A DNA stretch of 64,000 bases from Clostridia bacterium. GTDB taxonomy: Bacteria > Bacillota > Clostridia > Oscillospirales > Acutalibacteraceae. Each line of letters starts with the position of its first letter. Position 1 is the stretch's first letter. Below are positions 33,994 through 44,033 of this stretch, one piece after another. The notes under the pieces are model-generated. The model saw nothing but the letters and a program-made list of their open reading frames with translations, was not told the origin of the DNA and made no database searches. The translations under genes and the position numbers were made by a program. The stretch is taken from NCBI GenBank assembly GCA_017461235.1, contig JAFTYU010000013.1, positions 1 through 64,000 on the forward strand, written 5' to 3'.

Positions 33994-34353
33994 ATGGTAC
34001 AAAGACCGAACACTAATAAAGCAAGGGTTCAGCGTCATAAAAGAGTACGTGGTAAAATCAGCGGTACAGCTGCTTGCCCCCGTCTCGATGTATTCCGTTC
34101 TCTTCAGCATATCTATGCTCAGTTGATTGACGATGAAAACGGTGTAACACTCGTTTCAGCTTCAACTGTTGAAAAGGACTTCAAGGATTACGGCGGAAAC
34201 AAGGACGCAGCCTTTAAGGTAGGCAAGTTATTAGCAGAGCGTGCAGCGGCAAAAGACATCAAAGATGTAGTTTTCGACCGCGGCGGTTACATTTATCACG
34301 GCCGTGTACAGAGCTTGGCCGAAGGCGCCCGTGAGGGCGGCCTCAACTTCTAA
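33994..34353 (+). CDS. rplR: Ribosomal protein L18
   Basis: L18 binds 5S rRNA with L5. The 119-residue product has [20 protein letters not shown] near residue 16 and the end [20 protein letters not shown], both characteristic. ATG 33994 follows an AGAGGTG site. rpsE begins 17 bases later. Confidence 0.97.
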   Translation: MVQRPNTNKARVQRHKRVRGKISGTAACPRLDVFRSLQHIYAQLIDDENGVTLVSASTVEKDFKDYGGNKDAAFKVGKLLAERAAAKDIKDVVFDRGGYIYHGRVQSLAEGAREGGLNF

Positions 34354-34370
34354 GAAAGGGAGGAATTACT

Positions 34371-34877
34371 TTGGCTAAATTCGATGCAGCTCGCAAAGAC
34401 TCTGAACTTCAGGAAAGAGTCGTAGCTATTAACCGTGTATCTAAAACAGTTAAGGGTGGTAGAATTATGAAGTTCTCCGCACTTGTTGTTGTAGGTGACG
34501 GCGAAGGCACAGTAGGTTTTGGCTTAGGCAAGTCAAACGAAGTTCCCGATGCTATCCGTAAAGGTATCGAGGACGCAAAGAAAAATCTCGTCAAGGTTGC
34601 TCTTAAAGGAACAACTATTCCTCACGAGATTATCGGTAAATTCGGCGCAGGCGTAGTACTTCTCAAGCCTGCAGCACCCGGTACCGGCGTTATCGCAGGT
34701 GGCCCCGTTCGTGCTGTTGTTGAGACAGTTGGTATTAAGGACATTCGTGCTAAAGCACTTCGTTCTAACAACCCCTGCAACGTAGTAAGAGCTACTATGG
34801 ACGGACTTATGAAGCTCCGCAATGTTGAAGAAGTTGCTAACATTCGCGGCAAATCCGTTAAGCATTTTAAAGACTAA
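34371..34877 (+). CDS. rpsE: Ribosomal protein S5 (TTG start)
   Basis: S5 works in translational fidelity and lines the mRNA entry. The 168-residue product has [20 protein letters not shown] near residue 14, [20 protein letters not shown] and the C-terminal [20 protein letters not shown]. The start codon is TTG 34371 with AAAGGGAGG upstream; the N-terminus [17 protein letters not shown] matches the usual family start. Confidence 0.97.
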   Translation: MAKFDAARKDSELQERVVAINRVSKTVKGGRIMKFSALVVVGDGEGTVGFGLGKSNEVPDAIRKGIEDAKKNLVKVALKGTTIPHEIIGKFGAGVVLLKPAAPGTGVIAGGPVRAVVETVGIKDIRAKALRSNNPCNVVRATMDGLMKLRNVEEVANIRGKSVKHFKD

Positions 34878-34891
34878 GGAGGGTGGTTTAA

Positions 34892-35071
34892 ATGGCTAAC
34901 ATTAAAGTTAAGCTCGTAAAGAGCCTTATCGGTTCAAAAAAGGACCAGATTGCCACCGCCTATGCGTTAGGTCTCCACAAAATCGGTGATGTTTCAGTAC
35001 AGCCCGATAATGCGGCTACCAAAGGCAAAATTAAAAAAATCGCTCATCTTATTGAGGCTATTGAAGAATAA
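34892..35071 (+). CDS. rpmD: Ribosomal protein L30 (59 aa)
   Basis: L30 is a small large-subunit protein. The frame from ATG 34892, behind AAGGAGGG, encodes [20 protein letters not shown], then [20 protein letters not shown] and [19 protein letters not shown]. That is the normal 59-60-residue family length, with the GLHKI-G segment conserved. It occupies the standard place between rpsE and rplO. Confidence 0.97.
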   Translation: MANIKVKLVKSLIGSKKDQIATAYALGLHKIGDVSVQPDNAATKGKIKKIAHLIEAIEE

Positions 35072-35088
35072 GCAAGGAGGTGCAATAT

Positions 35089-35532
35089 ATGAAGCTTCAC
35101 GAGCTTTCACCCGCAGCTGGCTCCAAAAAGGAAGTTAAGCGTATCGGTAGAGGTCCCGGTTCAGGCCAGGGCAAAACAGCCGGTAAGGGTCACAAAGGCC
35201 AGAAGGCACGTGCCGGTCGCGGTATGCAGATCGGTTTTGAAGGCGGCCAGATGCCTTTACAAAGACGCCTTCCCAAAAGAGGTTTTGTTAATATTTTCGG
35301 CAAGGAGTTTGCTATTGTAAACGTAGCATCCCTTGAAGAGAGATTTGAGGATGGTGCAGTTATCGATATCGATGCACTTAAATCTGCAGGTCTCGTAAAT
35401 AAAACACTTGACGGTGTTAAAGTACTTGCTCATGGTGATATTACCAAGAAGTTCACTGTTAAGGTTAATGCTTATTCTGATGCAGCTAAGGCAAAAATTG
35501 AGGCTGCCGGAGGAAAGGCAGAGGTGATTTGA
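35089..35532 (+). CDS. rplO: Ribosomal protein L15
   Basis: L15 is a late-assembling large-subunit protein. The 147-residue product has [20 protein letters not shown], the glycine-rich [20 protein letters not shown] extension that threads into rRNA, and [20 protein letters not shown] 35089 is used rather than an in-frame start at 35080 because AAGGAGG lies 9 bases upstream. The stop is one base before the secY start. Confidence 0.97.
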   Translation: MKLHELSPAAGSKKEVKRIGRGPGSGQGKTAGKGHKGQKARAGRGMQIGFEGGQMPLQRRLPKRGFVNIFGKEFAIVNVASLEERFEDGAVIDIDALKSAGLVNKTLDGVKVLAHGDITKKFTVKVNAYSDAAKAKIEAAGGKAEVI

Positions 35533-35533
35533 A

Positions 35534-36880
35534 GTGTTTCAGACTTTGGCTAATGCATGGAAAATCCCCGATTTAAGAAAAAAGATTCTTTTTACAGCAT
35601 TTATCGTAGTTCTTTTCAGAATCGGCGCGAACATTCCTGCACCGTTCGTTAGTATTGGTGAAGGCGGTCTTCTCGCTGCTACTGAAGGAACAACCTTTCT
35701 CAACTACTTGAGCATGATGACCGGTGATGCTTTCAGTTACGGTACAATTTTTGCTCTTTCAATCACACCGTATATCAACAGCTCGATTATCATCCAGCTT
35801 CTTACGGTTGCGATTCCTGCCCTTGAAAGACTTTCAAAAGAAGGCGAAGAAGGCAGAAAGAAAATTGCAAAAATCACTCGTTACGTAACACTTGCTCTTG
35901 GTCTTCTTCAGAGCGTTGCTTATTTCATCTATCTCCACACAAAGGAATATCTCCTTTACACAGGTGATGAAATCTTCCCTCAGGTATTCCAGGGAATCGT
36001 TGTTATACTCGTGCTCACAGCAGGTACTACACTTGTTATGTGGCTCGGTGAACAGATTAACAGCAAGGGTATCGGTAATGGTATCTCAATCATTCTTTTT
36101 GCAGGTATCATTTCCAGAATTCCTACAGAAATGACTATGCTCTTCGGTACATCCGATGAAGCTCCCGGTTATTTCACAAGAGGTCCTGTTTATGCAGTTC
36201 TCTCAGTTCTTGTTGTTATCTTCTATCTCCTTATGATTGCTTATATCGTATGGATGGATAATGCTGAACGCAGAATCCCCGTTCAGTATGCAAAAAGAGT
36301 TGTAGGCCGTAAGATGTACGGTGGACAGAGTACACAGATTCCGATTAAGGTTAATATGAGCGGTGTTATGCCCGTTATCTTTGCAAGCTCTATCCTTTCT
36401 CTTCCCCCTACAATTGAACTCTTCTTATCAGGCAAGATTGATGATGACAGTATCTGGGCTAAGTTCTTCGATTTATTCGATGTTGCAAATCCCTTCTACT
36501 GCGTAATCTACTTCTTACTCATAATCTTCTTTGCATACTTCTATGCAGCTATTCAGTATAACCCCGTTGAAATGGCTAACAACATCCGTAGCAACAGTGG
36601 TACAATCCCCGGTATTCGTCCCGGTAAGCCTACTGCTATGTACATCCAGAAGATTATTTCAAGAATTATTCTTCTCGGCGCATTGCTTCTCAGTGTTGTT
36701 GCATTGTTCCCCAACTTGTTCTCATTGATTACAAGCCTCGTTCTTAAGAACGCTGAAGGCGGAATGAACATTTCACTCGGTGGTACATCAATCATCATTA
36801 TGGTTGGTGTTGCTCTCGAAACTGTAAAACAGCTTGAAAGCCAGATGATGCTCCGTCATTACAAAGGCTTCCTTGATTGA
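35534..36880 (+). CDS. secY: Preprotein translocase subunit SecY (GTG start)
   Basis: SecY is the channel of the general secretion translocon. The 448-residue product has ten membrane helices. The plug and pore region begin near residue 55 (FLNYLSMMTGDAFSYGTIFA), the signature GITPYINSSI-like segment reads LSITPYINSSIIIQLL, and the cytoplasmic loops have ERRIPVQYAKRVVGRKMYGG and PGIRPGKPTAMYIQKI. The GTG start 35534 lies one base after rplO, sharing its GAGGTG site. It provides the export route for the many secreted proteins in this window. Confidence 0.98.
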   Translation: MFQTLANAWKIPDLRKKILFTAFIVVLFRIGANIPAPFVSIGEGGLLAATEGTTFLNYLSMMTGDAFSYGTIFALSITPYINSSIIIQLLTVAIPALERLSKEGEEGRKKIAKITRYVTLALGLLQSVAYFIYLHTKEYLLYTGDEIFPQVFQGIVVILVLTAGTTLVMWLGEQINSKGIGNGISIILFAGIISRIPTEMTMLFGTSDEAPGYFTRGPVYAVLSVLVVIFYLLMIAYIVWMDNAERRIPVQYAKRVVGRKMYGGQSTQIPIKVNMSGVMPVIFASSILSLPPTIELFLSGKIDDDSIWAKFFDLFDVANPFYCVIYFLLIIFFAYFYAAIQYNPVEMANNIRSNSGTIPGIRPGKPTAMYIQKIISRIILLGALLLSVVALFPNLFSLITSLVLKNAEGGMNISLGGTSIIIMVGVALETVKQLESQMMLRHYKGFLD

Positions 36881-36897
36881 TTCAGGAGGAACCGATT

Positions 36898-37530
36898 ATG
36901 AAACTTATATTTCTCGGTGCTCCCGGTGCAGGTAAAGGCACACAGGCAGAGATAATTGCTGCAGAACTTAAGATACCCACAATTTCTACAGGAAATATCA
37001 TCCGTGAAGCACTTGCTAACGGTACAGAGATGGGTCTTAAGGCAAAATCGTTTATTGAAGCCGGTAAACTTGTTCCTGATGATGTCGTAATCGGCATCAT
37101 CAAGGATAGGTTGGCTGCCGATGATTGTGCAGGCGGATTTATCCTCGATGGTTTTCCCCGTACAATTCCCCAGGCAGAGGCTCTTGATAATATGGGCGTT
37201 ATTATTGACAAGGTTGTTGATATTGACGTTCCGGATGAAAACATTGTAAACAGGATGTCAGGCAGACGCGTTTGCAAAGCTTGCGGTTCTTCTTATCACA
37301 TTGAAAATAAGAAACCTAAAGTTGAAGGTGTTTGCGATGCTTGCGGCGGTGAGCTTCAGATTCGTAAAGATGACGCTCCCGAAACAGTACTTGACAGACT
37401 CAATGTTTATCACGAACAGACCGAACCTTTAAAGGATTACTACGCAAAATGCGGTAAACTCCGCAGCGTAGAAGGTACAGCTCCCATTAAGGAGATTACC
37501 GCATCAATCCTTAAGGTATTGGAGGATTAA
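36898..37530 (+). CDS. adk: Adenylate kinase with zinc lid
   Basis: Adenylate kinase balances AMP, ADP and ATP. The 210-residue product has the P-loop GAPGAGKGTQ (residues 7-16), the AMP-binding STGNIIREALANG, and the core LDGFPRTIPQAEAL near residue 84. Its LID carries four cysteines (C-KAC and C-DAC, near residues 127 and 148), the zinc-binding form common in Gram-positives. ATG 36898 follows CAGGAGG; an in-frame start at 36877 lies inside secY. map begins two bases after its stop. Confidence 0.98.
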   Translation: MKLIFLGAPGAGKGTQAEIIAAELKIPTISTGNIIREALANGTEMGLKAKSFIEAGKLVPDDVVIGIIKDRLAADDCAGGFILDGFPRTIPQAEALDNMGVIIDKVVDIDVPDENIVNRMSGRRVCKACGSSYHIENKKPKVEGVCDACGGELQIRKDDAPETVLDRLNVYHEQTEPLKDYYAKCGKLRSVEGTAPIKEITASILKVLED

Positions 37531-37532
37531 GC

Positions 37533-38282
37533 ATGATTGTGCTTAAGAGCGAGAAAGAAATCAGGCAAATGCTTGAAGCTTGCAGGATTTCAGCAGAAGC
37601 ACTTAAAGTAGCAGGCGCGGCGGTTGAACCGGGTGTTTCAACCTGGGAAATTGATCGTATAGCCCGTAAATATATTGAGAGCAAAGGTGCTAAACCTACT
37701 TTTCTCGGTTATAACGGCTTTCCTGCTGCTGCATGCATTTCCATAAATGACGAGGTTATTCATGGTATTCCCGACAAATCACACATTATAAGAGCAGGCG
37801 ACATAGTAAGTATCGACCTCGGAGCCTGTATCAACGGTTTTACCGGTGATAATGCCGCCACTTTCGCATGCGGAGATATATCTGCAGAAGCGAAGCGGCT
37901 GATAGAAACTACCGAAGAGAGCCTTTATATAGGCATCAAAAAGGCAGTTCCCGGCGGCAGACTCGGTGATGTTGGTAACGCGATTCAGACTTATTGTGAG
38001 GACCGCGGTTACGGAGTTGTAAGAGAATACACAGGTCACGGCGTAGGAGCCGCACTTCATGAAGACCCGGCGGTACCTAATTACGGAACTCCCGGTAGAG
38101 GTGTACGTTTGGTGCCGGGCATGACAATTGCCATTGAACCCATGATTAACGAGGGTAAGGCATCTGTTAAAACATTGTCCAACGGCTGGACGGTAAAGAC
38201 AACCGACGGCAAGTTGTCCGCACACTTTGAGCATACAATTGCTATAACGAGCAGCGGACCGTTAATTATGACAAAGATTTAA
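37533..38282 (+). CDS. map: Methionine aminopeptidase, type I
   Basis: It removes the N-terminal methionine from new proteins. The 249-residue product carries the metal-site residues of the family: H in [10 protein letters not shown] (about residue 76), D in [19 protein letters not shown] (about 93 and 104), H in [20 protein letters not shown] (about 168), E in IAIEPM (about 201) and E near HFEHTIAIT (about 232). It lies directly after adk, and its ATG is two bases past the adk stop. Confidence 0.98.
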   Translation: MIVLKSEKEIRQMLEACRISAEALKVAGAAVEPGVSTWEIDRIARKYIESKGAKPTFLGYNGFPAAACISINDEVIHGIPDKSHIIRAGDIVSIDLGACINGFTGDNAATFACGDISAEAKRLIETTEESLYIGIKKAVPGGRLGDVGNAIQTYCEDRGYGVVREYTGHGVGAALHEDPAVPNYGTPGRGVRLVPGMTIAIEPMINEGKASVKTLSNGWTVKTTDGKLSAHFEHTIAITSSGPLIMTKI

Positions 38283-38323
38283 TAAACAGACTAATAACAA
38301 AATTAATCAGGGAGGTTTTTGTT

Positions 38324-38542
38324 ATGTCAAAAGACGATATGATCGAGGTTGAAGGTACTGTTGTTGAAGCGTTACCTAACACAACTTTTCAGGTTGAACT
38401 TGAAAATGGTCATAAAATTTTAGCCCACATTTCCGGAAAACTGAGAATGAACTACATTCGTATTCTTCCGGGAGATAAGGTTACAGTGGAAATGTCACCC
38501 TATGACCTTACACGTGGACGTATAACATGGCGTTCGAAATAA
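38324..38542 (+). CDS. infA: Translation initiation factor IF-1
   Basis: IF-1 is a 72-residue OB-fold protein that occupies the A-site during initiation. The sequence [40 protein letters not shown] and [20 protein letters not shown] matches the family throughout. ATG 38324 follows GGGAGG. Confidence 0.98.
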   Translation: MSKDDMIEVEGTVVEALPNTTFQVELENGHKILAHISGKLRMNYIRILPGDKVTVEMSPYDLTRGRITWRSK

Positions 38543-38577
38543 TAAAAGGCAAAAGCTGAATTTTAGGAGGTATTCTA

Positions 38578-38691
38578 ATGAAAGTCAGACCTTCTGTCAA
38601 GAAAATTTGCGAAAAGTGCAAAGTAATTAAACGTAAGGGAAAAATCATGGTTATCTGTGAGAATCCCAAGCACAAACAGCGTCAGGGCTAA
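38578..38691 (+). CDS. rpmJ: Ribosomal protein L36, zinc form (37 aa)
   Basis: The frame from ATG 38578, behind TAGGAGG, encodes [20 protein letters not shown] followed by [17 protein letters not shown]. Three cysteines and a histidine (C-x2-C...C-x4-H) mark the zinc-binding form of L36. It occupies the usual place between infA and rpsM. Confidence 0.98.
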   Translation: MKVRPSVKKICEKCKVIKRKGKIMVICENPKHKQRQG

Positions 38692-38730
38692 GCCCCTACG
38701 CAAACCATTATTTGGAGGTGCAACTGACAA

Positions 38731-39099
38731 ATGGCGCGTATTTCAGGTGTTGATTTACCCAGAGATAAAAGAGTCGAAGTTGGTCTTACCTATATTTTCG
38801 GTATAGGTCCCAAGACAGCTAATGACATTATCGCTGCTACAGGCATTGATCCCGACACAAGAGTTAAGGATCTTACAGAAGATGATGTAGCAAAATTACG
38901 TGAGTATATTGATCACAACGTAAAGGTCGAAGGTGACCTTCGTCGTGAAACAGCTTTCGATATCAAAAGACTTGTAGAAATTGGTTGCTATCGTGGCGTT
39001 CGCCACAGAAAAGGCCTTCCTGTAAGAGGTCAGCGTTCAAAAACAAACGCTCGTACTCGTAAAGGTCCTAAGAAAACAATAGCTAACAAGAAGAAATAA
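38731..39099 (+). CDS. rpsM: Ribosomal protein S13
   Basis: S13 lies in the head and contacts the P-site tRNA and L5. The 122-residue product has [20 protein letters not shown] at the start, a helix-hairpin-helix [14 protein letters not shown], and the basic tail [23 protein letters not shown] 38731 follows TTGGAGG. Confidence 0.98.
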   Translation: MARISGVDLPRDKRVEVGLTYIFGIGPKTANDIIAATGIDPDTRVKDLTEDDVAKLREYIDHNVKVEGDLRRETAFDIKRLVEIGCYRGVRHRKGLPVRGQRSKTNARTRKGPKKTIANKKK

Positions 39100-39117
39100 G
39101 TCGAAGGAGGTATTAGA

Positions 39118-39522
39118 ATGGCTACAAAAGCTACCGGCAAAAAAGTCGGAACACGCAAGCGTCGTGAGCGTAAAAATATTGAACGCGGTGCGGCTCATAT
39201 CCAATCCACCTTCAATAACACGATAGTTACAATTACCGATACTCAGGGTAATGCAGTATCATGGGCAAGTGCAGGCGAAATGGGCTTCAGAGGTTCTCGT
39301 AAGTCTACTCCCTTTGCTGCTCAGACAGCTGCTGAAACTGCAGCAAAAGTTGCTATTGAGCATGGTATGAAAACTGTTGAAGTTTATGTTAAAGGCCCCG
39401 GTTCAGGAAGAGAAGCTGCTATCAGAGCATTGCAGGTTGCAGGTCTTGATGTTACTCTCATCAAAGACGTAACACCTATTCCTCACAACGGCTGCCGTCC
39501 GCCCAAGAGAAGGCGTGTATAA
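39118..39522 (+). CDS. rpsK: Ribosomal protein S11
   Basis: S11 forms part of the platform near the E-site and Shine-Dalgarno helix. The 134-residue product has the core [20 protein letters not shown] near residue 28, [18 protein letters not shown], and the C-terminal signature [14 protein letters not shown]. It follows rpsM after 18 bases. Confidence 0.98.
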   Translation: MATKATGKKVGTRKRRERKNIERGAAHIQSTFNNTIVTITDTQGNAVSWASAGEMGFRGSRKSTPFAAQTAAETAAKVAIEHGMKTVEVYVKGPGSGREAAIRALQVAGLDVTLIKDVTPIPHNGCRPPKRRRV

Positions 39523-39543
39523 CATAATAGGAGGAAACGAATT

Positions 39544-40170
39544 ATGGCAAGATATACCGGTGCGGTATGTAAGCTTTGCCGCCGTGAGGGCCAGAAGCTC
39601 TTTTTAAAGGGTGGCAGATGCTATACCAATAAATGTGCTATAGAGCGTCGTTCTTACGCACCCGGCCAGCATGGTCAGGGACGCAAGAAAATTTCCGGCT
39701 ACGGAATGCAGCTTCGTGAGAAGCAGAAAGCAAGACGTTACTACGGCGTACTTGAAGGACAGTTCCACAAATATTTCCTTATGGCTGAAAAAATGCAGGG
39801 CCAGGCAGGTGAAAACCTTCTTCGCATCTGTGAAAGCCGTTTGGACAATATTGTCTATCTTCTCGGTTGGGCAGATTCCCGCGCAGAAGGCAGACAGCTC
39901 GTTACACACGGTCACTTCTGTGTTAACGGCAAGAAAGTCGATATCCCGTCTTACCTTTGCAAGGCAGGCGATGTAATCTCTATCAAAGAGAAATCGGCTC
40001 AGACTGACGCTATTAAGAACATTATCGAAGCTAACGGAAGCCGTCCTGTTCCCGCTTGGCTTGATATCAATCGTGAAGCAAATTCAGCTAAGGTTGTTAA
40101 CCTTCCTGAAAGAGATCAGATTGAAGCTCCTGTTGCAGAGCATCTTATCGTCGAGTTCTATTCAAAATAA
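39544..40170 (+). CDS. rpsD: Ribosomal protein S4, zinc form
   Basis: S4 starts small-subunit assembly. The 208-residue product has the N-terminal cysteine set [18 protein letters not shown]...C (residues 9-31), an S4 RNA-binding domain with [20 protein letters not shown] near residue 98 and [20 protein letters not shown]. As in other Clostridia it lies between rpsK and rpoA. The 80-base gap to rpoA holds small hairpins (CTTG/CAAG, CAGTT/AACTG) and no clear promoter. Confidence 0.98.
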   Translation: MARYTGAVCKLCRREGQKLFLKGGRCYTNKCAIERRSYAPGQHGQGRKKISGYGMQLREKQKARRYYGVLEGQFHKYFLMAEKMQGQAGENLLRICESRLDNIVYLLGWADSRAEGRQLVTHGHFCVNGKKVDIPSYLCKAGDVISIKEKSAQTDAIKNIIEANGSRPVPAWLDINREANSAKVVNLPERDQIEAPVAEHLIVEFYSK

Positions 40171-40250
40171 TGCTCTTTAGCCTCATGCTTGTGTTGACAA
40201 GCAAAACAAAAAATTGCAGTTAAACTGTAAAATTTTAAGGAGGGTTTGGT

Positions 40251-41201
40251 ATGATTGGTATTGAGAAACCCGAAGTAAAGTTTATCGGTTCGGCAGAAGA
40301 TTCAGCATATGGCTCATTTGTTGTTGAGCCTCTTGAAAGAGGTTTTGGTACAACACTTGGAAACAGCCTTCGCAGAGTTCTTCTTTCATCCCTTCCCGGT
40401 TACGCGATTACATCTGTCAAAATTGACAATGTTCTTCACGAATTCTCAACGATCCCGAACGTAAAAGAGGATGTTACCGAGATTGTTCTTAACCTTAAGG
40501 GCGTTATTCTCAAAATACACGGAGACGATCCGAAGATAATGTATATCGAGGCAAACGGCTCCGGTGAAATCACAGCGGGTGACATCAAAGCTGATTCAGA
40601 GGTTGAAATTCTTAACCCTGACCATCACATTGCAACTCTTGATGCAGATGCACATGTTGTAATGGAACTTACAGCTGACAAGGGTAGAGGTTATGTTTCT
40701 TCAGACAGGAACAAACAGCTTCTTGATCCTGCAATCGGCGTAATAGCTATTGACTCAATCTATACACCCGTGTTAAAAGTGAACTACACAGTTGATAATA
40801 CTCGTGTAGGACAGATTACCGACTACGACAAGCTCACAATCGATGTTACAACAGATGGTACAATTTCCGCAAAGGATGCTGTTTCATTTGCTGCAAAGAT
40901 TCTTACTGAGCATCTTAATCTCTTCGTTGAGCTTTCTGATGAAGTTTCTAACACAGAGATTATGGTTGACAAGGATGATACAGAAAACGGTAAAGTTCTT
41001 GAAACAACAATTGAAGAACTTGACCTTTCCGTTCGTTCATTCAACTGTCTCAAGAGAGCCGGTATCAACACTGTTGAAGATTTGATTAACAAAACTGAAG
41101 AGGATATGATGAAGGTCAGAAACCTTGGCAGAAAATCTCTTGAAGAGGTTGTTGCTAAGCTCGCTTCACTTGGTCTTTCTCTTCGCGATGAGGACGAATA
41201 A
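40251..41201 (+). CDS. rpoA: RNA polymerase alpha subunit
   Basis: Alpha scaffolds RNA polymerase and its C-terminal domain contacts UP elements and activators. The 316-residue product has the N-terminal dimerisation core ([20 protein letters not shown], residues about 25-44, and [20 protein letters not shown]), a linker near 225-245, and the C-terminal domain with [20 protein letters not shown] and [23 protein letters not shown] 40251 follows AAGGAGGG. Confidence 0.98.
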   Translation: MIGIEKPEVKFIGSAEDSAYGSFVVEPLERGFGTTLGNSLRRVLLSSLPGYAITSVKIDNVLHEFSTIPNVKEDVTEIVLNLKGVILKIHGDDPKIMYIEANGSGEITAGDIKADSEVEILNPDHHIATLDADAHVVMELTADKGRGYVSSDRNKQLLDPAIGVIAIDSIYTPVLKVNYTVDNTRVGQITDYDKLTIDVTTDGTISAKDAVSFAAKILTEHLNLFVELSDEVSNTEIMVDKDDTENGKVLETTIEELDLSVRSFNCLKRAGINTVEDLINKTEEDMMKVRNLGRKSLEEVVAKLASLGLSLRDEDE

Positions 41202-41231
41202 GTCCGTACTTTCGGCAAAGGAGTGATTTAG

Positions 41232-41573
41232 ATGCCCGGAACCAGAAAACTCGGCAGAGCGAGCGATCACCGCGATGCTATGCTTCGCAATATGGTTACA
41301 TCTTTACTTGAAAACGGTAAAATGACAACCACAGTCACAAGAGCGAAGGAAGTTCGCGCTATGGCTGAAAAGATGATCACCCTCGCAAAAGTCGACAGTC
41401 TCCACAATAAGAGACAGGCTTTGGCATATATTACTAAGGAAGATGTCGTTAAGAAACTTTTTGACGAGATCGCTCCCAAGTATAAAGAAGTAAACGGCGG
41501 TTACTGCCGTATAATCAAGACTGAAGCTCGCCGCGGTGACGCAGCAGAGATGTGCATTCTTGAATTAGTTTAA
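41232..41573 (+). CDS. rplQ: Ribosomal protein L17
   Basis: L17 is a large-subunit protein near the tunnel exit. The 113-residue product has [20 protein letters not shown] near residue 8, [20 protein letters not shown] and the end [20 protein letters not shown]. It closes the alpha operon and is followed at once by a strong terminator. In many Firmicutes the ecfA1-ecfA2-ecfT genes come next; here a repeat island follows. Confidence 0.98.
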   Translation: MPGTRKLGRASDHRDAMLRNMVTSLLENGKMTTTVTRAKEVRAMAEKMITLAKVDSLHNKRQALAYITKEDVVKKLFDEIAPKYKEVNGGYCRIIKTEARRGDAAEMCILELV

Positions 41574-41580
41574 TTAAAGC

Positions 41581-41620
41581 AAAAGTGCCTGACCCACGGG
41601 TCAGGCACTTTTAATTTTTA
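41581..41620 (+). terminator. Terminator of the ribosomal cluster
   Basis: AAAAGTGCCTGACC and GGTCAGGCACTTTT form a perfect 14-bp stem around CACG, followed by AATTTTT. Confidence 0.95.
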
Positions 41621-42034
41621 ATTCGTAATGCGTAATTAAAGGGGCACTTCGTGTCGATTATAAATAAAGTTGCAAGTTGGAAGTGGCAAGTGGCAAGTTT
41701 CGGGGCTACGCCTATTATAGATAAAGTTGTTGTAATGCGAGGCCTTATCATTCCATTTTGCGTAGCAAAAAGGGAGGGGGACCGCCATTTGTTAATTTTA
41801 TTCTTTGATTTGTTTTCAAACGCGTGAGATATTTGATTTTAATATTTAGTTCAGCGGAGCGGTGGTGGGTAGTTCTCTTACGGTTTTCCTTCAGTAAAAG
41901 TTATGTGAAGAGATATACCTTCGGTGCGATATGTTACCACGCGATATTTACGATGTATGCGATATATTTTGCTAACGCAAAATGTGATGGGCAAAGCCGA
42001 TTATATTGCTGTCGCGATACCTCAGTTTTATTTG
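41621..42034. repeat. Non-coding mosaic of short repeats and palindromes
   Basis: No credible gene lies here. Visible pieces are a direct repeat GAAGTGGCAAGTGGCAAGTT near 41680, a TTTTGC-GTAG-CAAAA hairpin near 41756, and palindromic modules with GCGATAT and TTTTGCTAACGCAAAA near 41938-41983. The patchwork look suggests several small repeat families that have landed next to each other. Confidence 0.55.
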
Positions 42035-42490
42035 ACGGTATGCATAGATGCGTACCCTACGGTGGTATAGGTTTCAACGGTTGATGTATAACCTATCTAC
42101 ACATCCAACCGTAGGGACGGATTAATCTGTCCCGAAGAAGAACCGACCTGAATCAAACGGTATGCATAGATGCGTACCCTACGGTGGTATTGGTTTCAAC
42201 GGTTGATGTATAACCTATCTACACATCCAACCGTAGGGGACGGATTAATCTGTCCCGAAGAAGAACCGACCTGAATCAAACGGTACGCATAGATGCGTAC
42301 CCTACGGTGGTATTGGTTTCAACGGTTGATGTATAACATATCTACACATCCAACCGTAGGTACGGATTAATCTGTCCCGAAGAAGAATCGACCTGAATCA
42401 AACGGTACGCATAGATGCGTACCCTACGGTGATATCAATATAAATTAAAAATCATATCGTAGGGGACGGATCTATCCGTCCCGTAAAAAA
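42035..42490. repeat. 122-bp tandem repeat, three full copies and one partial
   Basis: Copies start at 42035, 42157, 42280 and 42402 (spacing 122, 123, 122). Each unit begins with the palindrome GGTACGCATAGATGCGTACC (first two copies with one T), followed by CCTACGG, and ends with CCGTAGGG and a second palindrome GGGACGGAT-TA-ATCTGTCCC. The last copy is short, skips the middle and ends in a perfect version of the second palindrome (42463-42482). Related palindromes occur at 51215 and 51295. There is no coding frame across all copies. It does not resemble a CRISPR array because the whole 122-bp unit repeats without variable spacers. Confidence 0.85.
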
Positions 42491-42548
42491 TATAATAAAT
42501 GTACGCGAAGCCTATATAAATAACAACGTAGTTCCAAAATTTTGTATT

Positions 42549-42578
42549 AAAAAAGGTCAGGCTTTGCCTGACCTTTTT
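42549..42578. terminator. Terminator of murC (bidirectional)
   Basis: AAAAAGGTCAGGC and GCCTGACCTTTTT form a perfect 13-bp stem. It lies four bases past the murC stop codon on the minus strand. Confidence 0.92.
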
Positions 42579-42581
42579 AGT

Positions 42582-43949
42582 TTATTCTTTATCTAAAACA
42601 ATCTTCGCAATCTTATAAACATCACCGCAACCGAGAGTGAGAACCAAGTCGCCTTCGCAGATATTTTCTTTAAGATAATCTGCTACCTTTTGGAAGGTGT
42701 CGAACCAAACACTGCCGGGGATTTCATCCGCAAGGTCTTGTGTTGTTATACCATAGGTGTTAATTTCTCTTGACCCCATAATTTCGGTAAGGACAACCCT
42801 GTCGGCAATTGAAAGAGCCTTTGCAAAAGCATCAAGATGAAGTTTTGTTCTGCTGAAAGTAAAGGGTTGGAACACAGCCCAAACGCGGTTATAATTCATT
42901 TTCATTGCGGCAGATAACGTAACTTCAAGCTCTGCGGGATGATGTGCGTAATCGTCAACAATATCTGCACCGTTGTAATTGCCTAAGTATTCAAAACGTC
43001 TGCCTGCACCTTTAAAGGTAGCAACACTGTTTCGGCATTGTTCAAATGTTGCACCGCAGTACATTGCGGTACAAATAGCCGCTAAGGCGTTGAGAACATT
43101 ATGTTCACCGGGTACGCTCAACTCGACTCTGCCGAGTTTTTCGTCCTTATGGTAAACATCAAAACAGGGGAAAGCGCCGTCTTTCCAGTCAATGTCTTTT
43201 GCGATATAGTCACAAGCATCGGTTTTGCCAAAGGATATCATAGCCTTTCCTTCAACGCCTGCAATACTGTCAATGGTATTTTTATCGTCACCGTTATAGA
43301 TAACAGCTTTTGTGGACATATCTGCGAATTTCCTGAAGGATGCTTCAAGATTTTCGAGAGTTTTGAAATATTCCATATGGTCACGGTCAACGTTAAGAAT
43401 AACGCTGACATCGGGACTCAAATCAAGGAAAGTGTCTTTGTATTCGCATGCCTCGCAAACAAGAATATCGCTTTTGCCGACTCTGCCGTTAGTGCCTGTA
43501 AGGGGCAATTTACCACCGATTACCGCAGAAGGGTCAAAGCCGTTGTCAATAAGGATATGGGTTAGCATTGATGTAACTGTTGTTTTACCGTGAGTACCGC
43601 AGACACCTATGCAGTTTGGATATTCTCTTGTGAAATAGCCGAAAAGCTTACTTCTTTCAAAGGTGGGTATGCCTTTTTCTTTAGCGGCAACAAGCTCGGG
43701 ATTATCGGGTAACAATGCGGCGGTGTAAACAACCATATCTGCACCGTCAACGTTTTCTGCCTTCTGACCCATGGTGACAGGTATTCCTAAAGCGCGGATT
43801 CTTTTTAATGTGTCAGATTCGTTGTTGTCGGAGCCTGTAAGATTGTGACCCTGTGAATGAAGAATTTCCGCAAGGGGACACATACCGCTTCCGCCGATAC
43901 CTATAAAATGTATTCGTTTTGCAGTTTTTATAACTTGCTCTATATTCAT
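42582..43949 (-). CDS. murC: UDP-N-acetylmuramate-L-alanine ligase
   Basis: MurC adds the first amino acid, L-alanine, to UDP-MurNAc in peptidoglycan synthesis. The 455-residue product has IHFIGIGGSGMCPLAEILHS at the start (UDP binding), the P-loop GVCGTHGKTTVTSML near residue 115, the EACEYKDTFLDLSPDVSVIL segment near 173 and DDYAHHPAELEVTL near 336. ATG 43949 follows GAAAGGA. It stands alone between its terminator and queT. murA lies 3 kb away on the same strand. Confidence 0.97.
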   Translation of the reverse strand: MNIEQVIKTAKRIHFIGIGGSGMCPLAEILHSQGHNLTGSDNNESDTLKRIRALGIPVTMGQKAENVDGADMVVYTAALLPDNPELVAAKEKGIPTFERSKLFGYFTREYPNCIGVCGTHGKTTVTSMLTHILIDNGFDPSAVIGGKLPLTGTNGRVGKSDILVCEACEYKDTFLDLSPDVSVILNVDRDHMEYFKTLENLEASFRKFADMSTKAVIYNGDDKNTIDSIAGVEGKAMISFGKTDACDYIAKDIDWKDGAFPCFDVYHKDEKLGRVELSVPGEHNVLNALAAICTAMYCGATFEQCRNSVATFKGAGRRFEYLGNYNGADIVDDYAHHPAELEVTLSAAMKMNYNRVWAVFQPFTFSRTKLHLDAFAKALSIADRVVLTEIMGSREINTYGITTQDLADEIPGSVWFDTFQKVADYLKENICEGDLVLTLGCGDVYKIAKIVLDKE

Positions 43950-44033
43950 GAAACGAGTCCTTTCATAATATCAATTATCTGTAAAAATTATACTCCAAAA
44001 AATCTCAAAAATAAACCCCTGAATTATATTTAT

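Noticed and set aside
41824-42084. An 86-codon frame in the repeat island
   Set aside because: It runs through palindromic repeats, has no ribosome binding site and has no recognisable composition or family.
42035-42490. Possible CRISPR array
   Set aside because: The entire 122-bp unit repeats, with no short constant repeat and unique spacers, and no cas genes are present.
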